Notes: generated from the sequence alone by a model not told the origin. A stretch of 40,087 bases of DNA from an uncultured Gammaproteobacteria bacterium (GCA_947259305.1 CAMYML010000005.1:1-40087); one strand, 5' to 3'; counted from the first letter of the stretch, positions 26,728-35,042 are shown. Made by a program: numbers and translations.

Positions 26728-27987
26728 TCAGGCCTGACCGGTTCGACGCCAGTCGGGCTTGGCAAACAGAATTTGCGAGGTGCCGATAATACGCTCCTCG
26801 AATCCACCCTGGCAGTAACACAGGTAGTAGTTCCACATGCGGATAAAGTAATCGTCGAACCCGAGGACCCTGACCTGGTCGAGCTTCGACATGAAACGCT
26901 CGCGCCAGATCTCGAGGGTTTTGGCGTAGTCTTCGCCGATTTCCTGCATGCCGACCATCAACAGGTCGGTGTGTTTCTTGACCGAGGTGAGAATCGCTTC
27001 ATGGCTGGGCAGTGAGCCGCCCGGGAATATATAGCGCTGGATAAAATCGACGGATTTTTGCGCATACTCGAAACGCTGGTCGGGAATCGTTATCGTCTGC
27101 AATAACATCAGGCCGTCATTCTTGAGCAGCGCCGCGCAACCGCTGAAATACTGCTTGTAGTATTCATGCCCAACCGCTTCGATCATTTCGATCGAAACCA
27201 GCTTGTCGAAGCGCCCGCTCAGATTGCGGTAATCTTCGAACAGCACGGTAATTTGTCCATCGAGGCCTTCTTCACGCACGCGCCGACAGGCCGTTTCATA
27301 CTGTTCCCTGGAAATCGTCGTGGTGGTTACCCTGCAACCATAGTTTCTTGCAGCGTAGATGGCGAGGCCACCCCAGCCGGTACCGATTTCAAGCAGATGG
27401 TCCCCGGGCTGCAGGTCGAGCTTGCGGCAAATGACATCGAGCTTGTGCAGCGCCGCTTCGTCCAGGTTGGCGCGCGCATGGGGAAAAATAGCCGACGAGT
27501 ACATCATTTCGGGATCGAGAAACAGAGCGAAGAACTCGTTGCTGAGATCGTAATGGCTCGCGATATTGTCGCGCGCCTGTTTTTCGGTGTTGCGATTGAG
27601 CCAGTGGAACAACTTGTCACCAATGCGCTGCACCACTGGCTTGCCGTCATCCATCGCATTCAGAAAGTCGATGTTGATCGACATCAGCCGCACCACATCG
27701 AGCAGGCCTGGCGTGGTCCATTTGCCGAGCATGTAGGCTTCCGCGCCGCCAATCGAACCCCCAAAGGCGATGTCTCGATAAGCGCCGGCGTCCTTGATGA
27801 CGATTTTTGCCTTGATGCCGCTGCTGTCTTCGGGATCGCCAAAACTATACAGCTCGTCGCCTTCCTCGATTAACAGATATCCTCGTGGCATCTGTTTGAG
27901 TCGTTTGAGCAGCTGGTTCTTGGCAAAACTGCCAAGCCAGCCGAGATTATCGAGGGTATTGACTGCGGATGGATTAATGCTATTCAT
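26728..27987 (-). CDS. cfa: Cyclopropane-fatty-acid synthase-like SAM methyltransferase
   Basis: Transfers a methylene or methyl group from S-adenosylmethionine to the double bond of unsaturated phospholipid acyl chains. The product is 419 residues, in the range of CfaA/Cfa2 enzymes. Family signatures are HYDLSNEFFALFLDPEMMYSSAIF near 145-168, the SAM site LEIGTGWGGLAIYAARNYGC near 199-218, TTTISREQYE, and VSIEMIEAVGHEYYKQYF with the CFA-specific glutamate. FIQRYIFPGGSLPS and WNYYLCYCQGGFEERIIG close the pattern. Its context (FAD oxidase, DUF1365, ChrR regulation) fits singlet-oxygen-induced CfaA, or a UfaM-like methylase of furan fatty acid synthesis; the sequence alone does not separate these. 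Confidence 0.93.
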   Translation of the reverse strand: MNSINPSAVNTLDNLGWLGSFAKNQLLKRLKQMPRGYLLIEEGDELYSFGDPEDSSGIKAKIVIKDAGAYRDIAFGGSIGGAEAYMLGKWTTPGLLDVVRLMSINIDFLNAMDDGKPVVQRIGDKLFHWLNRNTEKQARDNIASHYDLSNEFFALFLDPEMMYSSAIFPHARANLDEAALHKLDVICRKLDLQPGDHLLEIGTGWGGLAIYAARNYGCRVTTTTISREQYETACRRVREEGLDGQITVLFEDYRNLSGRFDKLVSIEMIEAVGHEYYKQYFSGCAALLKNDGLMLLQTITIPDQRFEYAQKSVDFIQRYIFPGGSLPSHEAILTSVKKHTDLLMVGMQEIGEDYAKTLEIWRERFMSKLDQVRVLGFDDYFIRMWNYYLCYCQGGFEERIIGTSQILFAKPDWRRTGQA

Positions 27988-28775
27988 GTCTTCGTCTTCA
28001 GTCTCGTTATTGTTGGTTGATCCAGTCCATCCCGATTTTCGATTGCGGGATGATCGTAAAAAGGATTGCGTTTAATCCAGAGTTTTAATGCCTGCCAGTA
28101 AATCGCGGCGGCAACCTTGGCCGTCATCCAGGGATGCTGCAACAGAATCCCGGCAAGGCTGCCCGCACTGATTTCACGGCGCTTCAATGCCATGGTCGCA
28201 TCCACGTGAGTCTCGTCGCCTTTTTCGGTTTCGAGATTGAGGCTCAGAATTCCGGCGGGATTATTGCTACACCAGCGGTACTTCATATCCATCGGATTAA
28301 ACGGCGAAACATGCATTAATTTCTGAAAATTAATACGCTGAAAGCGCTGCTCTGGATCACACTGCAGCACGTAGCTCTGGCGTTCGTTCCAGGGCGTGTT
28401 GGTCACTTCGACCACGATGTAGCGCAGCTCTTCTTCGGCATCGAAGCAATAGTAGGAACAGATCGGATTGATATTGAAACCAAAATAACGCAGATTCGCA
28501 AGCATGCGGACTGGACCGTCATGCCACTGCCCGGTCGACTCGTGAATCCGCTCCCGCACCGCCTGTTTCAGCGGCAGCTTCGCGTCGCCCAGAAAATCGG
28601 CACGCTGGAAGCGTGCCGGGCGCCAGGATTTTGTCGACCAGAATGGCGAAATGGCAAAAACCTGATCGAGCTCGTCCAGGTCCAGGTACATCATGAATAC
28701 CTGGTAGGTAAACTTGTGCTCGTGCGGCCTGAAACGACGGTGGCGCAGATAGCCCTGGTAGATCGAACTATGCAT
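27984..28775 (-). CDS. DUF1365 protein
   Basis: The 263-residue product starts at ATG 28773-28775 (MHSSIYQGYLRHRRFRPHEH), the standard N-terminus for DUF1365, including the basic RHRRFRPHEHKFTYQVFMMYLDLDEL. Also typical are RMLANLRYFGFNINPICSYYCF near 92-113, VVEVTNTPWNERQSYVL near 122-138 and HVSPFNPMDMKYRW near 156-169. It overlaps the upstream FAD gene by 8 bp and cfa by 4 bp (ATGA). The family occurs with this FAD oxidase and Cfa in many bacteria and is thought to act on lipids; its reaction is unknown. Confidence 0.93.
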   Translation of the reverse strand: MHSSIYQGYLRHRRFRPHEHKFTYQVFMMYLDLDELDQVFAISPFWSTKSWRPARFQRADFLGDAKLPLKQAVRERIHESTGQWHDGPVRMLANLRYFGFNINPICSYYCFDAEEELRYIVVEVTNTPWNERQSYVLQCDPEQRFQRINFQKLMHVSPFNPMDMKYRWCSNNPAGILSLNLETEKGDETHVDATMALKRREISAGSLAGILLQHPWMTAKVAAAIYWQALKLWIKRNPFYDHPAIENRDGLDQPTITRLKTKT

Positions 28776-30066
28776 ACGCGACTTCTGGCAGCAGCGACGG
28801 TTCAGGTGCCGGCGCTGGCGCGAGCTGGTTGATCGCATCGGCAACCCGGCGACCGCTGACGACACCGTCTTCGTGAAAGCCGTTCCCCAGATAGGCGCCG
28901 GCAAACCAGGTACGATTGAGCCCGTTGAAGTCATCGATCTTCGCCGCTGCGGCCACGGAATCCAGGGAAAACACGGGATGGCTGTAGTTGAAAGTCTCGA
29001 TAATTTTGTCTTCGGCTATCGATTCGGTGGCGTTCAAGGTAACACAAAACGTGGTATCCGACTCGAGGCCCTGGAGTATGTTCATGTTGTAAGTCAGCAC
29101 CGCTCGATCCTGGTAACGCTCGCGCAACCAGTAGTTCCAGCTCGACCAGGCGAGGCGCCGTTGCGGCAACAGTTCGCAGTCGGTATGCAACACGACCTCG
29201 TTCGACTGGTAGGGAATCGAGGTTAAGGCCTCACGTTCGGCGTGAGTTGCATCGGCCAGGAGTTTTAGCGCCTGATCGCTGTGACAACCAAATATTACCT
29301 GGTCGTAATGCAATGTCCGTCCATTCGCCATCACCAGTTCGATATCGTCCTGGCGCCGCAGCACTGATGAAATCTGTGCGTTGACCTGAATCGAATCCTG
29401 AAACTCACGCGTTAACGGCTGCAGATAACTTTTCGAGCCGCCCTCGATGACATGCCACTGGGGACGATCGTTGACGCTCAACAGTCCGTGGTTCTTGAAG
29501 AAACGCGTAAAGAATAGGAGCGGAAAATCGAGCATGGATGCGGTCGATGCGGACCAGATCGCGCAGCCCATCGGCAGCAGGTACTGGAATATGAAGCCTT
29601 CGCCGTAGCGCTTATCGTCGAGATACTCGCCGAGCGTGGTAGCTGGCGATATACGCCCACTTTCCAGATCGCGAACCGCCTCGCGGTTGAAGCGCAGAAT
29701 ATCGCGCAACATTTTGTGAAAGCCCGGGCGCAGCAGGTTGCGGCGCTGCGCGAAAAGGGTATTCAGGTTGTTACCGCCGTACTCGAGCCCGCTATTATCG
29801 CAACGCACGCTGAAGCTCATTTCAGTGGGTTTGGTTTCGACTCCCAGCGCTTCCATCAGTTCGATGAAACGAGGATAGGTCCAGTCATTGTAAACAATAA
29901 AACCGGTGTCTATCGCGTAAGCCCGCCCTTCGTGTTCGACGTCGACGGTTGCGGTGTGACCGCCGATCCTCGGCGCCGATTCATACACCGTGATGTCATG
30001 CTTGTGTCTCAGGTAATAAGCAGCGGTCAGGCCGGAGATTCCAGCACCGATGATAGCAATTTTCAT
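28768..30066 (-). CDS. FAD-dependent amine-oxidase-like protein (NAD(P)-binding domain)
   Basis: The 432-residue flavoprotein has an N-terminal dinucleotide motif IAIIGAGISGLTAAYYLRHKHDITVYESAPRIGGHT at residues 3-38, then AIDTGFIVYNDWTYPRFIELMEALGV near 51-76 and YGGNNLNTLFAQRRNLL near 95-111. The C-terminal FAD contact reads WFAGAYLGNGFHEDGVVSGRRVADAI near 389-414. This branch of the amine oxidase/phytoene-desaturase-like superfamily is regularly encoded beside DUF1365 and cfa. In Rhodobacter a related flavoprotein takes part in methylated or furan fatty acid formation; equivalence here is inferred. Its ATG overlaps the SDR stop in ATGA. Confidence 0.9.
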   Translation of the reverse strand: MKIAIIGAGISGLTAAYYLRHKHDITVYESAPRIGGHTATVDVEHEGRAYAIDTGFIVYNDWTYPRFIELMEALGVETKPTEMSFSVRCDNSGLEYGGNNLNTLFAQRRNLLRPGFHKMLRDILRFNREAVRDLESGRISPATTLGEYLDDKRYGEGFIFQYLLPMGCAIWSASTASMLDFPLLFFTRFFKNHGLLSVNDRPQWHVIEGGSKSYLQPLTREFQDSIQVNAQISSVLRRQDDIELVMANGRTLHYDQVIFGCHSDQALKLLADATHAEREALTSIPYQSNEVVLHTDCELLPQRRLAWSSWNYWLRERYQDRAVLTYNMNILQGLESDTTFCVTLNATESIAEDKIIETFNYSHPVFSLDSVAAAAKIDDFNGLNRTWFAGAYLGNGFHEDGVVSGRRVADAINQLAPAPAPEPSLLPEVAYA

Positions 30067-30854
30067 TTTCCAGCTCCCCGTTTGGATTCGGTGTTCGAGT
30101 GATCGGGTTTTGGCGCGACCATTTTTTGCCAGACCCCTGGCAACAGCTTCGACAGTGCCAACATTGCGGACAGGCGCAGCGGAAAGCTGTAACTCAGGGG
30201 CCGTGATTCGATATTTTTGACGATGCGTGCTGCCGCCTGGTCGACATCCATCAGGAACGGCATCGGGAAATCGTTCTTGCGCGTCAGCGGGGTGTCCACG
30301 AATCCGGGATTGACGGTGGTGATATCGATACCTTCGGCGGCCAGATCGAGGCGCAGGCTATCGAAAAAGTACTGCATCGCCGCCTTGGATGCGCCGTAGG
30401 CCTCGGCCCGCGGAAATGGCGCCGCGGTTACCTGCGAGGCCACGGCAACAATATGCGGTCTGCCGCCGGTCGACCGGCGCAACAACGGCAATGCCATTTT
30501 GACGCAGTTGACGGTGCCAAAAAAATTAATCTCCATGACGCGGCGGATCGCGGCCCAGTCGGGCTCGGGAAAATCGAGATACTCGCAGTTGCCGGCGTTC
30601 AGAATGACCTGATCGAGATGTGGCGCGATTTCCAGAATACGCTCGCCCGCGGCTTCCAGAGCCGTTTCGTCGGTGATATCGCAGGCCAGGGCGACGATAT
30701 TTGCGTCGAGTTCGGCGAGCTTATCCAGTTCCGCCTGGTTGCGCGCGGAGGCGATGACACGGTTGCCCTTGCCGGCCAGCGCCAGCGCCAGGCTGCGCCC
30801 GAGGCCGCTGCTGGCGCCTGTGATCCAGATCGTGCGCTTGGATGTGTTAGACAT
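30063..30854 (-). CDS. Short-chain dehydrogenase/reductase
   Basis: The 263-residue classical SDR starts at ATG 30852-30854. The cofactor motif TIWITGASSGLGRSLALALAG is near 8-28; NAG at about 92-94 in VILNAGNCEYLDF; the catalytic serine in VAVASQVTAAPFPRAEAYGASKAAM, with YxxxK as YGASK near 154-158; then VNPGFVDTPLTRK near 184. The substrate is unknown. Second gene of the operon, 4 bp after the NTF2-like gene and overlapping the FAD gene by four bases. A lipid-derived carbonyl or hydroxyl substrate is plausible from context. Confidence 0.9.
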   Translation of the reverse strand: MSNTSKRTIWITGASSGLGRSLALALAGKGNRVIASARNQAELDKLAELDANIVALACDITDETALEAAGERILEIAPHLDQVILNAGNCEYLDFPEPDWAAIRRVMEINFFGTVNCVKMALPLLRRSTGGRPHIVAVASQVTAAPFPRAEAYGASKAAMQYFFDSLRLDLAAEGIDITTVNPGFVDTPLTRKNDFPMPFLMDVDQAAARIVKNIESRPLSYSFPLRLSAMLALSKLLPGVWQKMVAPKPDHSNTESKRGAGK

Positions 30855-30858
30855 ATTA

Positions 30859-31287
30859 TTAACTCGCCAGGCGCAGTTTAAGCCAGCGGGTAACGTTGCC
30901 GAGCAACGGCAACTGCTCATACAGCATCGCGCCCATGTCGTAAAAATCTTCGTGAAACTCGATTTTATCGCCGATTTTGAGATGGCTGACGCCGCGCACG
31001 CTGATCAGGCGGTTGCCCAGCTTCGGGTGTTTGAAATGCATCGTCCACTTGATATAGGCGGCGTTTTCGCTGACCAGTTCGTCGAGATACTCGAAGCGGC
31101 AGTCGCTGAGATCGGAACACATCGAGGTGAAGTAGTCTTCCAGCTCTACCAGGCCTCTGATCTCGTGCACCGGGTCTTTAAAAACGACGCCTTCATCATA
31201 GATGGTTCGCAGCTGGCTCAGATCCGATTCATGCAGGACTCTAAAATAGTCCTTGAAACGCTCTACCATTGGGGAAGTGGTGTTCAT
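30859..31287 (-). CDS. NTF2-like/SnoaL-fold protein, first gene of the lipid operon
   Basis: The 142-residue product has the SnoaL/NTF2-like pattern: MVERFKDYFRVLHESDLSQLRTIYDEGVVFKDPVHEIRG near 7-45, YFTSMCSDLSDCRFEYLDE near 52-70, AAYIKWTMHFKHPKLGNRLISVRGVSHLKIGD near 76-107 and IEFHEDFYDMGAMLYEQLPLLG near 109-130. It is probably a small pocket-type protein, either an enzyme or a ligand carrier. It is the promoter-proximal gene, with a predicted transcript start about 35 bp upstream. Homologous small proteins open ChrR-linked clusters in other proteobacteria. Confidence 0.88.
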   Translation of the reverse strand: MNTTSPMVERFKDYFRVLHESDLSQLRTIYDEGVVFKDPVHEIRGLVELEDYFTSMCSDLSDCRFEYLDELVSENAAYIKWTMHFKHPKLGNRLISVRGVSHLKIGDKIEFHEDFYDMGAMLYEQLPLLGNVTRWLKLRLAS

Positions 31288-31327
31288 TCAGTTGCTCGCT
31301 CTCAAATAGCATAAGGTTAATGGGGTC

Positions 31328-31357
31328 TTTATACGGGCTCTGCATTGTTTTGGATCA
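31328..31357 (-). promoter_or_regulatory. Candidate ECF11 (RpoE/ChrR-type) promoter for the lipid operon
   Basis: On the minus strand, TGATCC (31352-31357) is followed by an 18-bp spacer and TATAAA (31328-31333). TGATCC is the -35 element known for the Rhodobacter RpoE/ChrR regulon. The expected start site is near 31321, about 35 bp before the NTF2-like gene. Confidence 0.8.
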
Positions 31358-31367
31358 CCGGTGATCC
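31352..31367. promoter_or_regulatory. Palindrome GGATCACCGGTGATCC: shared divergent -35 region
   Basis: A perfect 16-bp inverted repeat that contains a TGATCC -35 box on each strand. The two divergent promoters therefore overlap head to head. Only one RNA polymerase holoenzyme could probably be bound at a time. Confidence 0.85.
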
Positions 31368-31391
31368 ATATCCACGAGACAGGCGTAGTAA
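31362..31391 (+). promoter_or_regulatory. Candidate ECF11 promoter for rpoE-chrR (autoregulation)
   Basis: On the plus strand, TGATCC (31362-31367) has an 18-bp spacer and TAGTAA (31386-31391), placing the start near 31398. The -10 box is weaker than on the other strand. Autoregulation is usual for this sigma family. Confidence 0.7.
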
Positions 31392-31431
31392 TGCCTATAA
31401 CCAAATGTCGAGCACCGATATAATGCAGGCG

Positions 31432-32010
31432 ATGACCAAAAGAAAAGCCCCCAGTGACAAGTTAGCCGCCCTAAGTGCGTGCATGACGCGCATAGCCAAC
31501 GACCGCGACAAGTCGGCCTTCGCGGAGCTATTCGATCACTATGCACCGCAGATCCGCGCCTACAGTCTCGCCCGCGACCCGGGCGCGGACCTCGTGGCCG
31601 ACGATCTCGTGCAGGAAGTCATGACTCGTGTCTGGCTGAAGGCGTCGAAGTACAATTCGAATCTCGCCAATTTAAATACATGGATCTTTACCCTGGCGCG
31701 AAACTGCCGTATCGACTACCTGCGACGCAACAGCCGCTACGTCACCGAAATCGATCCCACTGACATCTTTAATGACATGGAAGACGAAGGCCCTGGACCG
31801 TTTCAAATGGCTCAGCAAGGCCGGGCTGAAGAAAGTATCAGGGCAGGTCTGGAAGAGCTGCCGCGAGAACAAGCTGAAATTCTAACCAAGGTCTACCTGG
31901 AGGGGAAAAGCCATCAACAAACCAGCGAAGAGTTGAAGCTGCCATTGGGTACCGTGAAGTCAAGGGTGCGCCTGGCGTTAAAGAAACTCGAAGTACTGGT
32001 CGTGAGGTAA
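31432..32010 (+). CDS. rpoE: ECF sigma factor, RpoE/ChrR-linked (ECF11-type)
   Basis: Alternative sigma factor that directs the singlet-oxygen/photo-oxidative stress response when ChrR releases it. The product is 192 residues from ATG 31432; ATGs at 31405 and 31423 are alternatives, and the first would leave almost no leader after the predicted start site. Region 2 reads AFAELFDHYAPQIRAYSL near 29-46, DDLVQEVMTRVWLKASKY near 57-74 and NTWIFTLARNCRIDYLRR near 81-98. Region 4 reads LEELPREQAEILTKVYLEGKSHQQTSEELKLPLGTVKSRVRLALKKL near 139-185, with the helix-turn-helix. It is separated from chrR by two bases. Confidence 0.92.
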   Translation: MTKRKAPSDKLAALSACMTRIANDRDKSAFAELFDHYAPQIRAYSLARDPGADLVADDLVQEVMTRVWLKASKYNSNLANLNTWIFTLARNCRIDYLRRNSRYVTEIDPTDIFNDMEDEGPGPFQMAQQGRAEESIRAGLEELPREQAEILTKVYLEGKSHQQTSEELKLPLGTVKSRVRLALKKLEVLVVR

Positions 32011-32012
32011 TC

Positions 32013-32675
32013 ATGGATAAAGCAACCAACCATCCCTATGACGAACTACTGGCCGCCTACTCCGCTGGTAGCCTGCCCTTGAGCCAGGCACTTTGCGTTT
32101 CGGCGCATCTGGAAAACTGTAAGTCCTGCGGACAGAAACTGCAACGCCTGAACCGCGTCGGCAGTCAACTGATGCAACAGCTGAAACCGGCGCGCGCTTC
32201 GGAGCAGTTGAAGAACCGACTGCTTGACAGCCTCGACGCCCTGACCGACGAGGCAGCTGAGCACGAGCCGACCAAAGTCGACCCATCGGTACCACGTTGC
32301 CTGCATCAGTTTATCGACAGCAACTACAATGACCTGGCCTGGAAACGTGTATCTGCCGATATTCACAGCGTCGAGTTATGCCGCGACAGCAATGGCGCCA
32401 AGGTCGAGTTGCTGAAGATCAAACCGGGCGGTTCGGCCACGACTCATACCCATCTCGGCGATGAGTACACCGTAATCCTCGAAGGCAGTTTCTCCGACGA
32501 GGGGGGACTTTACCGGCAGGGTGATTTTATGGTCAGGACCGACAACGACCAGCATACGCCGGTTGCCACCCAGGACCGCGAATGTATCTGCCTCGCGGTA
32601 ACCGAGGGTCCAATCCAGTTCACCGGCCTTGTCAGTCGCTTGCTGAATCCCTTCATTCGCCGCGGCTATGCCTGA
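32013..32675 (+). CDS. chrR: ChrR anti-sigma factor (ASD + cupin)
   Basis: Zinc-binding anti-sigma factor holding the upstream sigma factor inactive until singlet oxygen or related stress. The 220-residue product has the N-terminal anti-sigma domain with ligands His7, His32, Cys36 and Cys39 (AHLENCKSC). The C-terminal cupin carries TTHTHLGDEYTVILEGSF with His145, His147 and Glu151, and His181 (DQHTP), matching the four cupin zinc ligands of Rhodobacter ChrR. Both zinc sites are thus complete, so it should be competent for sensing. A GAGGT site precedes its ATG. Co-transcribed with the sigma factor. Confidence 0.95.
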   Translation: MDKATNHPYDELLAAYSAGSLPLSQALCVSAHLENCKSCGQKLQRLNRVGSQLMQQLKPARASEQLKNRLLDSLDALTDEAAEHEPTKVDPSVPRCLHQFIDSNYNDLAWKRVSADIHSVELCRDSNGAKVELLKIKPGGSATTHTHLGDEYTVILEGSFSDEGGLYRQGDFMVRTDNDQHTPVATQDRECICLAVTEGPIQFTGLVSRLLNPFIRRGYA

Positions 32676-32704
32676 GCCGGAGCTGATTTCAGGACTTCAA
32701 ACTC

Positions 32705-33586
32705 GTGCCCGAATCTGACGCGCACGAAAAAATCCTGCTCGGCATCAGCAGTTGCCTGATCGGTGAGAAAGTTCGCTTCGACGGCGGCCACAAGCAAAAC
32801 CGCTACGTCCTCGACACGCTTGGCAAGTATTTCAGTTACCGCCCATTTTGCCCGGAAATGGCAATTGGCCTCGGTGTGCCACGCGAGACCATTCGCCTGG
32901 TCGACATCGACGGCCAGCGCCAGGCAGTTGGTAACAAAAACGCAGCGCTCAATGTCACCGACGCCCTGATTCAGAGCGCACAGGATCAGCAATCCTGGCA
33001 CCGGCAAATCTTCGGTTATATCGTCATTTACACTGCAACGATGATGCGGAATTTTCCAACCCTGCCAATCGAGGAAGAGGGTCGGCTCGGTGATCCGGTA
33101 CTGCGTGAAGGGTTCGTCAAACGGGTCTTTGTCTACAAGCGCTGGCACGATATGCTCGCCAACGGCCTCGACTGGGCGGCGTTGACCGAGTTTCACGCGC
33201 GCCACAAGCTAATCCTCTACAGTCACAATCAGGACCTCGGGCGCAACCTCGGGCGCGAGCTTTCAGCAGCCCACAGCCAGCCCATTGAAGACTACGCGCC
33301 GAGCTACCTGACGCAGTTGATGGATATTCTCAAAATTTACGCCAAACGATCGAACCACGTAAACGTGCTCGAGCATATTCGCGGTTACCTGAAAAGAGAC
33401 CTCGACAAGAGTGACAAGCAGGAACTATCCGAAAGTATCGAAAACTATCGACTGGGATTGCTGCCGTTGATTGTACCGATCACGCTATTGCGCCATCATT
33501 TTCGCAAGATTCCGAACGAGTATATCGAGCGTTCCTATTACATGCAGCCGCATCCCGACGAATTAATGCTGCTCAATTCACTCTAG
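32705..33586 (+). CDS. DUF523-DUF1722 protein with internal deletion in DUF523
   Basis: The 293-residue product starts at GTG 32705 after a CAGGA-like site. The DUF523 opening GISSCLIGEKVRFDGGHKQNRYV is near 13-35, with YRPFCPEMAIGLGVPRETIRLV near 44-65. The DUF1722 (YbgA-like) part begins at MMRNFPTLPIEEEGRLGDPVLREGFVKRVFVYKRW near 113-147 and continues with FHARHKLILYSHNQ and LRHHFRKIPNEYIERSYYMQPHPDEL. Between them the family normally has a GYI-KxSPSCGxxRVKVY segment of about 30 residues; here GYIV passes directly to IYTATMMRNF, so the SPSCG motif is lost in frame. The family often accompanies photolyase genes; function unknown. It lies between chrR and phrB. Confidence 0.88.
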   Translation: MPESDAHEKILLGISSCLIGEKVRFDGGHKQNRYVLDTLGKYFSYRPFCPEMAIGLGVPRETIRLVDIDGQRQAVGNKNAALNVTDALIQSAQDQQSWHRQIFGYIVIYTATMMRNFPTLPIEEEGRLGDPVLREGFVKRVFVYKRWHDMLANGLDWAALTEFHARHKLILYSHNQDLGRNLGRELSAAHSQPIEDYAPSYLTQLMDILKIYAKRSNHVNVLEHIRGYLKRDLDKSDKQELSESIENYRLGLLPLIVPITLLRHHFRKIPNEYIERSYYMQPHPDELMLLNSL

Positions 33587-33614
33587 TAACTCCTGTCCAG
33601 AAGCGAATCTATTT

Positions 33615-35042
33615 TTGAAATCCCGACCCCCCAGCCTGCTCTGGTTTCGTCAAGACCTTCGCCTCGCCGACAACCCGGCGCTGCGGGCCGCTGTCGAGGC
33701 GGGCTTCGTGCTGCCGATTTATATACTCGACGATGTCAACGCCGACGCCTGGAAGATGGGCGCGGCAAGCCGCGCCTGGTTACAGCATTCGTTGGCCGCG
33801 CTGAACCAGTCGCTCGGCGGCCGGCTGCAGTTTTTTCGCGGTGACGCACGCAGCGTCATCGCAAGTCTGGTCGAGACGCTGAAGATAGACGCGGTTTTCT
33901 GGAATCGGTGCTACGAACCCTGGCGCATCGATCGCGATGCGCAGATAAAAGCTGAGCTGGCGTCGCGCGACGTCGAAGTCCGCAGTTTTAACGCCTCGTT
34001 GCTGTGGGAACCCGGGACGATCAGAAAAAAAGACGGCACCCCTTATCGTGTTTTCACGCCCTACTACCAGAAGGGTTGCCTGTTGCTTGCGCCACCGAGG
34101 CAGCCGCTGGCGCAAGCGGAAAGTTTGCAGCTGCACGATTTAGAGGCGCCTGGTAGCCTGTCATTGCAGGCGCTGGAACTGTTGCCCAGGCATGACTGGC
34201 ACCGACAATTACTCGCTAATTGGAAAATCGGCGAAGCCGCGGCACAGCAAAAGCTCGAAGCATTTTGCACCGACACGCTGGGCGACTACCGCAGGGGTCG
34301 TGACTTTCCGGCGATTGACGCCACTTCCCGGCTTTCGCCACATTTGCACTTCGGGGAACTGTCGCCGCATCAGGCCTGGCATCGCGTCGAACATGCTGCG
34401 ATGCATGTCGGCGGCGACGGTCCGGCGCACTTTCTGCGCGAGCTCGCCTGGCGCGAGTTTTCCTGCTACCTGCTGTATCACTTTCCGCATCTACCCGAAA
34501 AAAACTTTAATCCTCGCTTCGACGGCTTTGAATGGCTACAGGATGATTCCGGGATTCTGCACTGGCAAAAAGGCAACACCGGTTTCCCGATCGTCGATGC
34601 CGGGTTGCGCGAGCTATGGCAAACCGGCTATATGCACAACCGTGTCAGAATGATAGTGGCGTCCTTCCTGATCAAGAATATGCTGATCCACTGGCGCAGC
34701 GGCGCGGACTGGTTCTGGGATTGCCTGGTCGACGCCGACCTGGCCAGCAACAGCGCCAGCTGGCAGTGGTGTGCAGGCTCGGGCGCCGATGCCGCGCCCT
34801 ACTTTCGTATTTTCAATCCGGTGTTGCAAAGTGAAAAGTTCGATCCGCAAGGCGAGTACCTGATCCGTTACTGCCCGGAACTGACGGCCTTGCCGGTACG
34901 CTATCGGCACAAGCCCTGGGAAGCCCCGCCGGAAATGCTGCAGGCGGCTGGCGTAGAATTGGGGGTCGACTATCCGCGACCGATACTGGATTTGAAAACC
35001 ACGCGCGAGCGCGCCTTAGCCCGCTTCAAGGCGCTTTCCTGA
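33615..35042 (+). CDS. phrB: Deoxyribodipyrimidine photolyase (class I CPD)
   Basis: Light-driven flavoenzyme that splits cyclobutane pyrimidine dimers. The product is 475 residues, in the normal range. The N-terminal antenna domain reads LLWFRQDLRLADNPALRAA near 8-26 and VFWNRCYEPWRIDRD near 93-107. The FAD domain has SRLSPHLHFGELSPHQAWHRV near 238-258, FLRELAWREFSCYLLYHFPH near 275-294, NTGFPIVDAGLRELWQTGYMHNRVRM near 323-348 and DADLASNSASWQWCAGSGADAAPYFRIFNP near 376-405. The start is a TTG at 33615; no closer ATG fits the family N-terminus. As last gene of the rpoE-chrR unit it matches the ChrR-controlled phrA of other bacteria. Confidence 0.96.
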   Translation: MKSRPPSLLWFRQDLRLADNPALRAAVEAGFVLPIYILDDVNADAWKMGAASRAWLQHSLAALNQSLGGRLQFFRGDARSVIASLVETLKIDAVFWNRCYEPWRIDRDAQIKAELASRDVEVRSFNASLLWEPGTIRKKDGTPYRVFTPYYQKGCLLLAPPRQPLAQAESLQLHDLEAPGSLSLQALELLPRHDWHRQLLANWKIGEAAAQQKLEAFCTDTLGDYRRGRDFPAIDATSRLSPHLHFGELSPHQAWHRVEHAAMHVGGDGPAHFLRELAWREFSCYLLYHFPHLPEKNFNPRFDGFEWLQDDSGILHWQKGNTGFPIVDAGLRELWQTGYMHNRVRMIVASFLIKNMLIHWRSGADWFWDCLVDADLASNSASWQWCAGSGADAAPYFRIFNPVLQSEKFDPQGEYLIRYCPELTALPVRYRHKPWEAPPEMLQAAGVELGVDYPRPILDLKTTRERALARFKALS

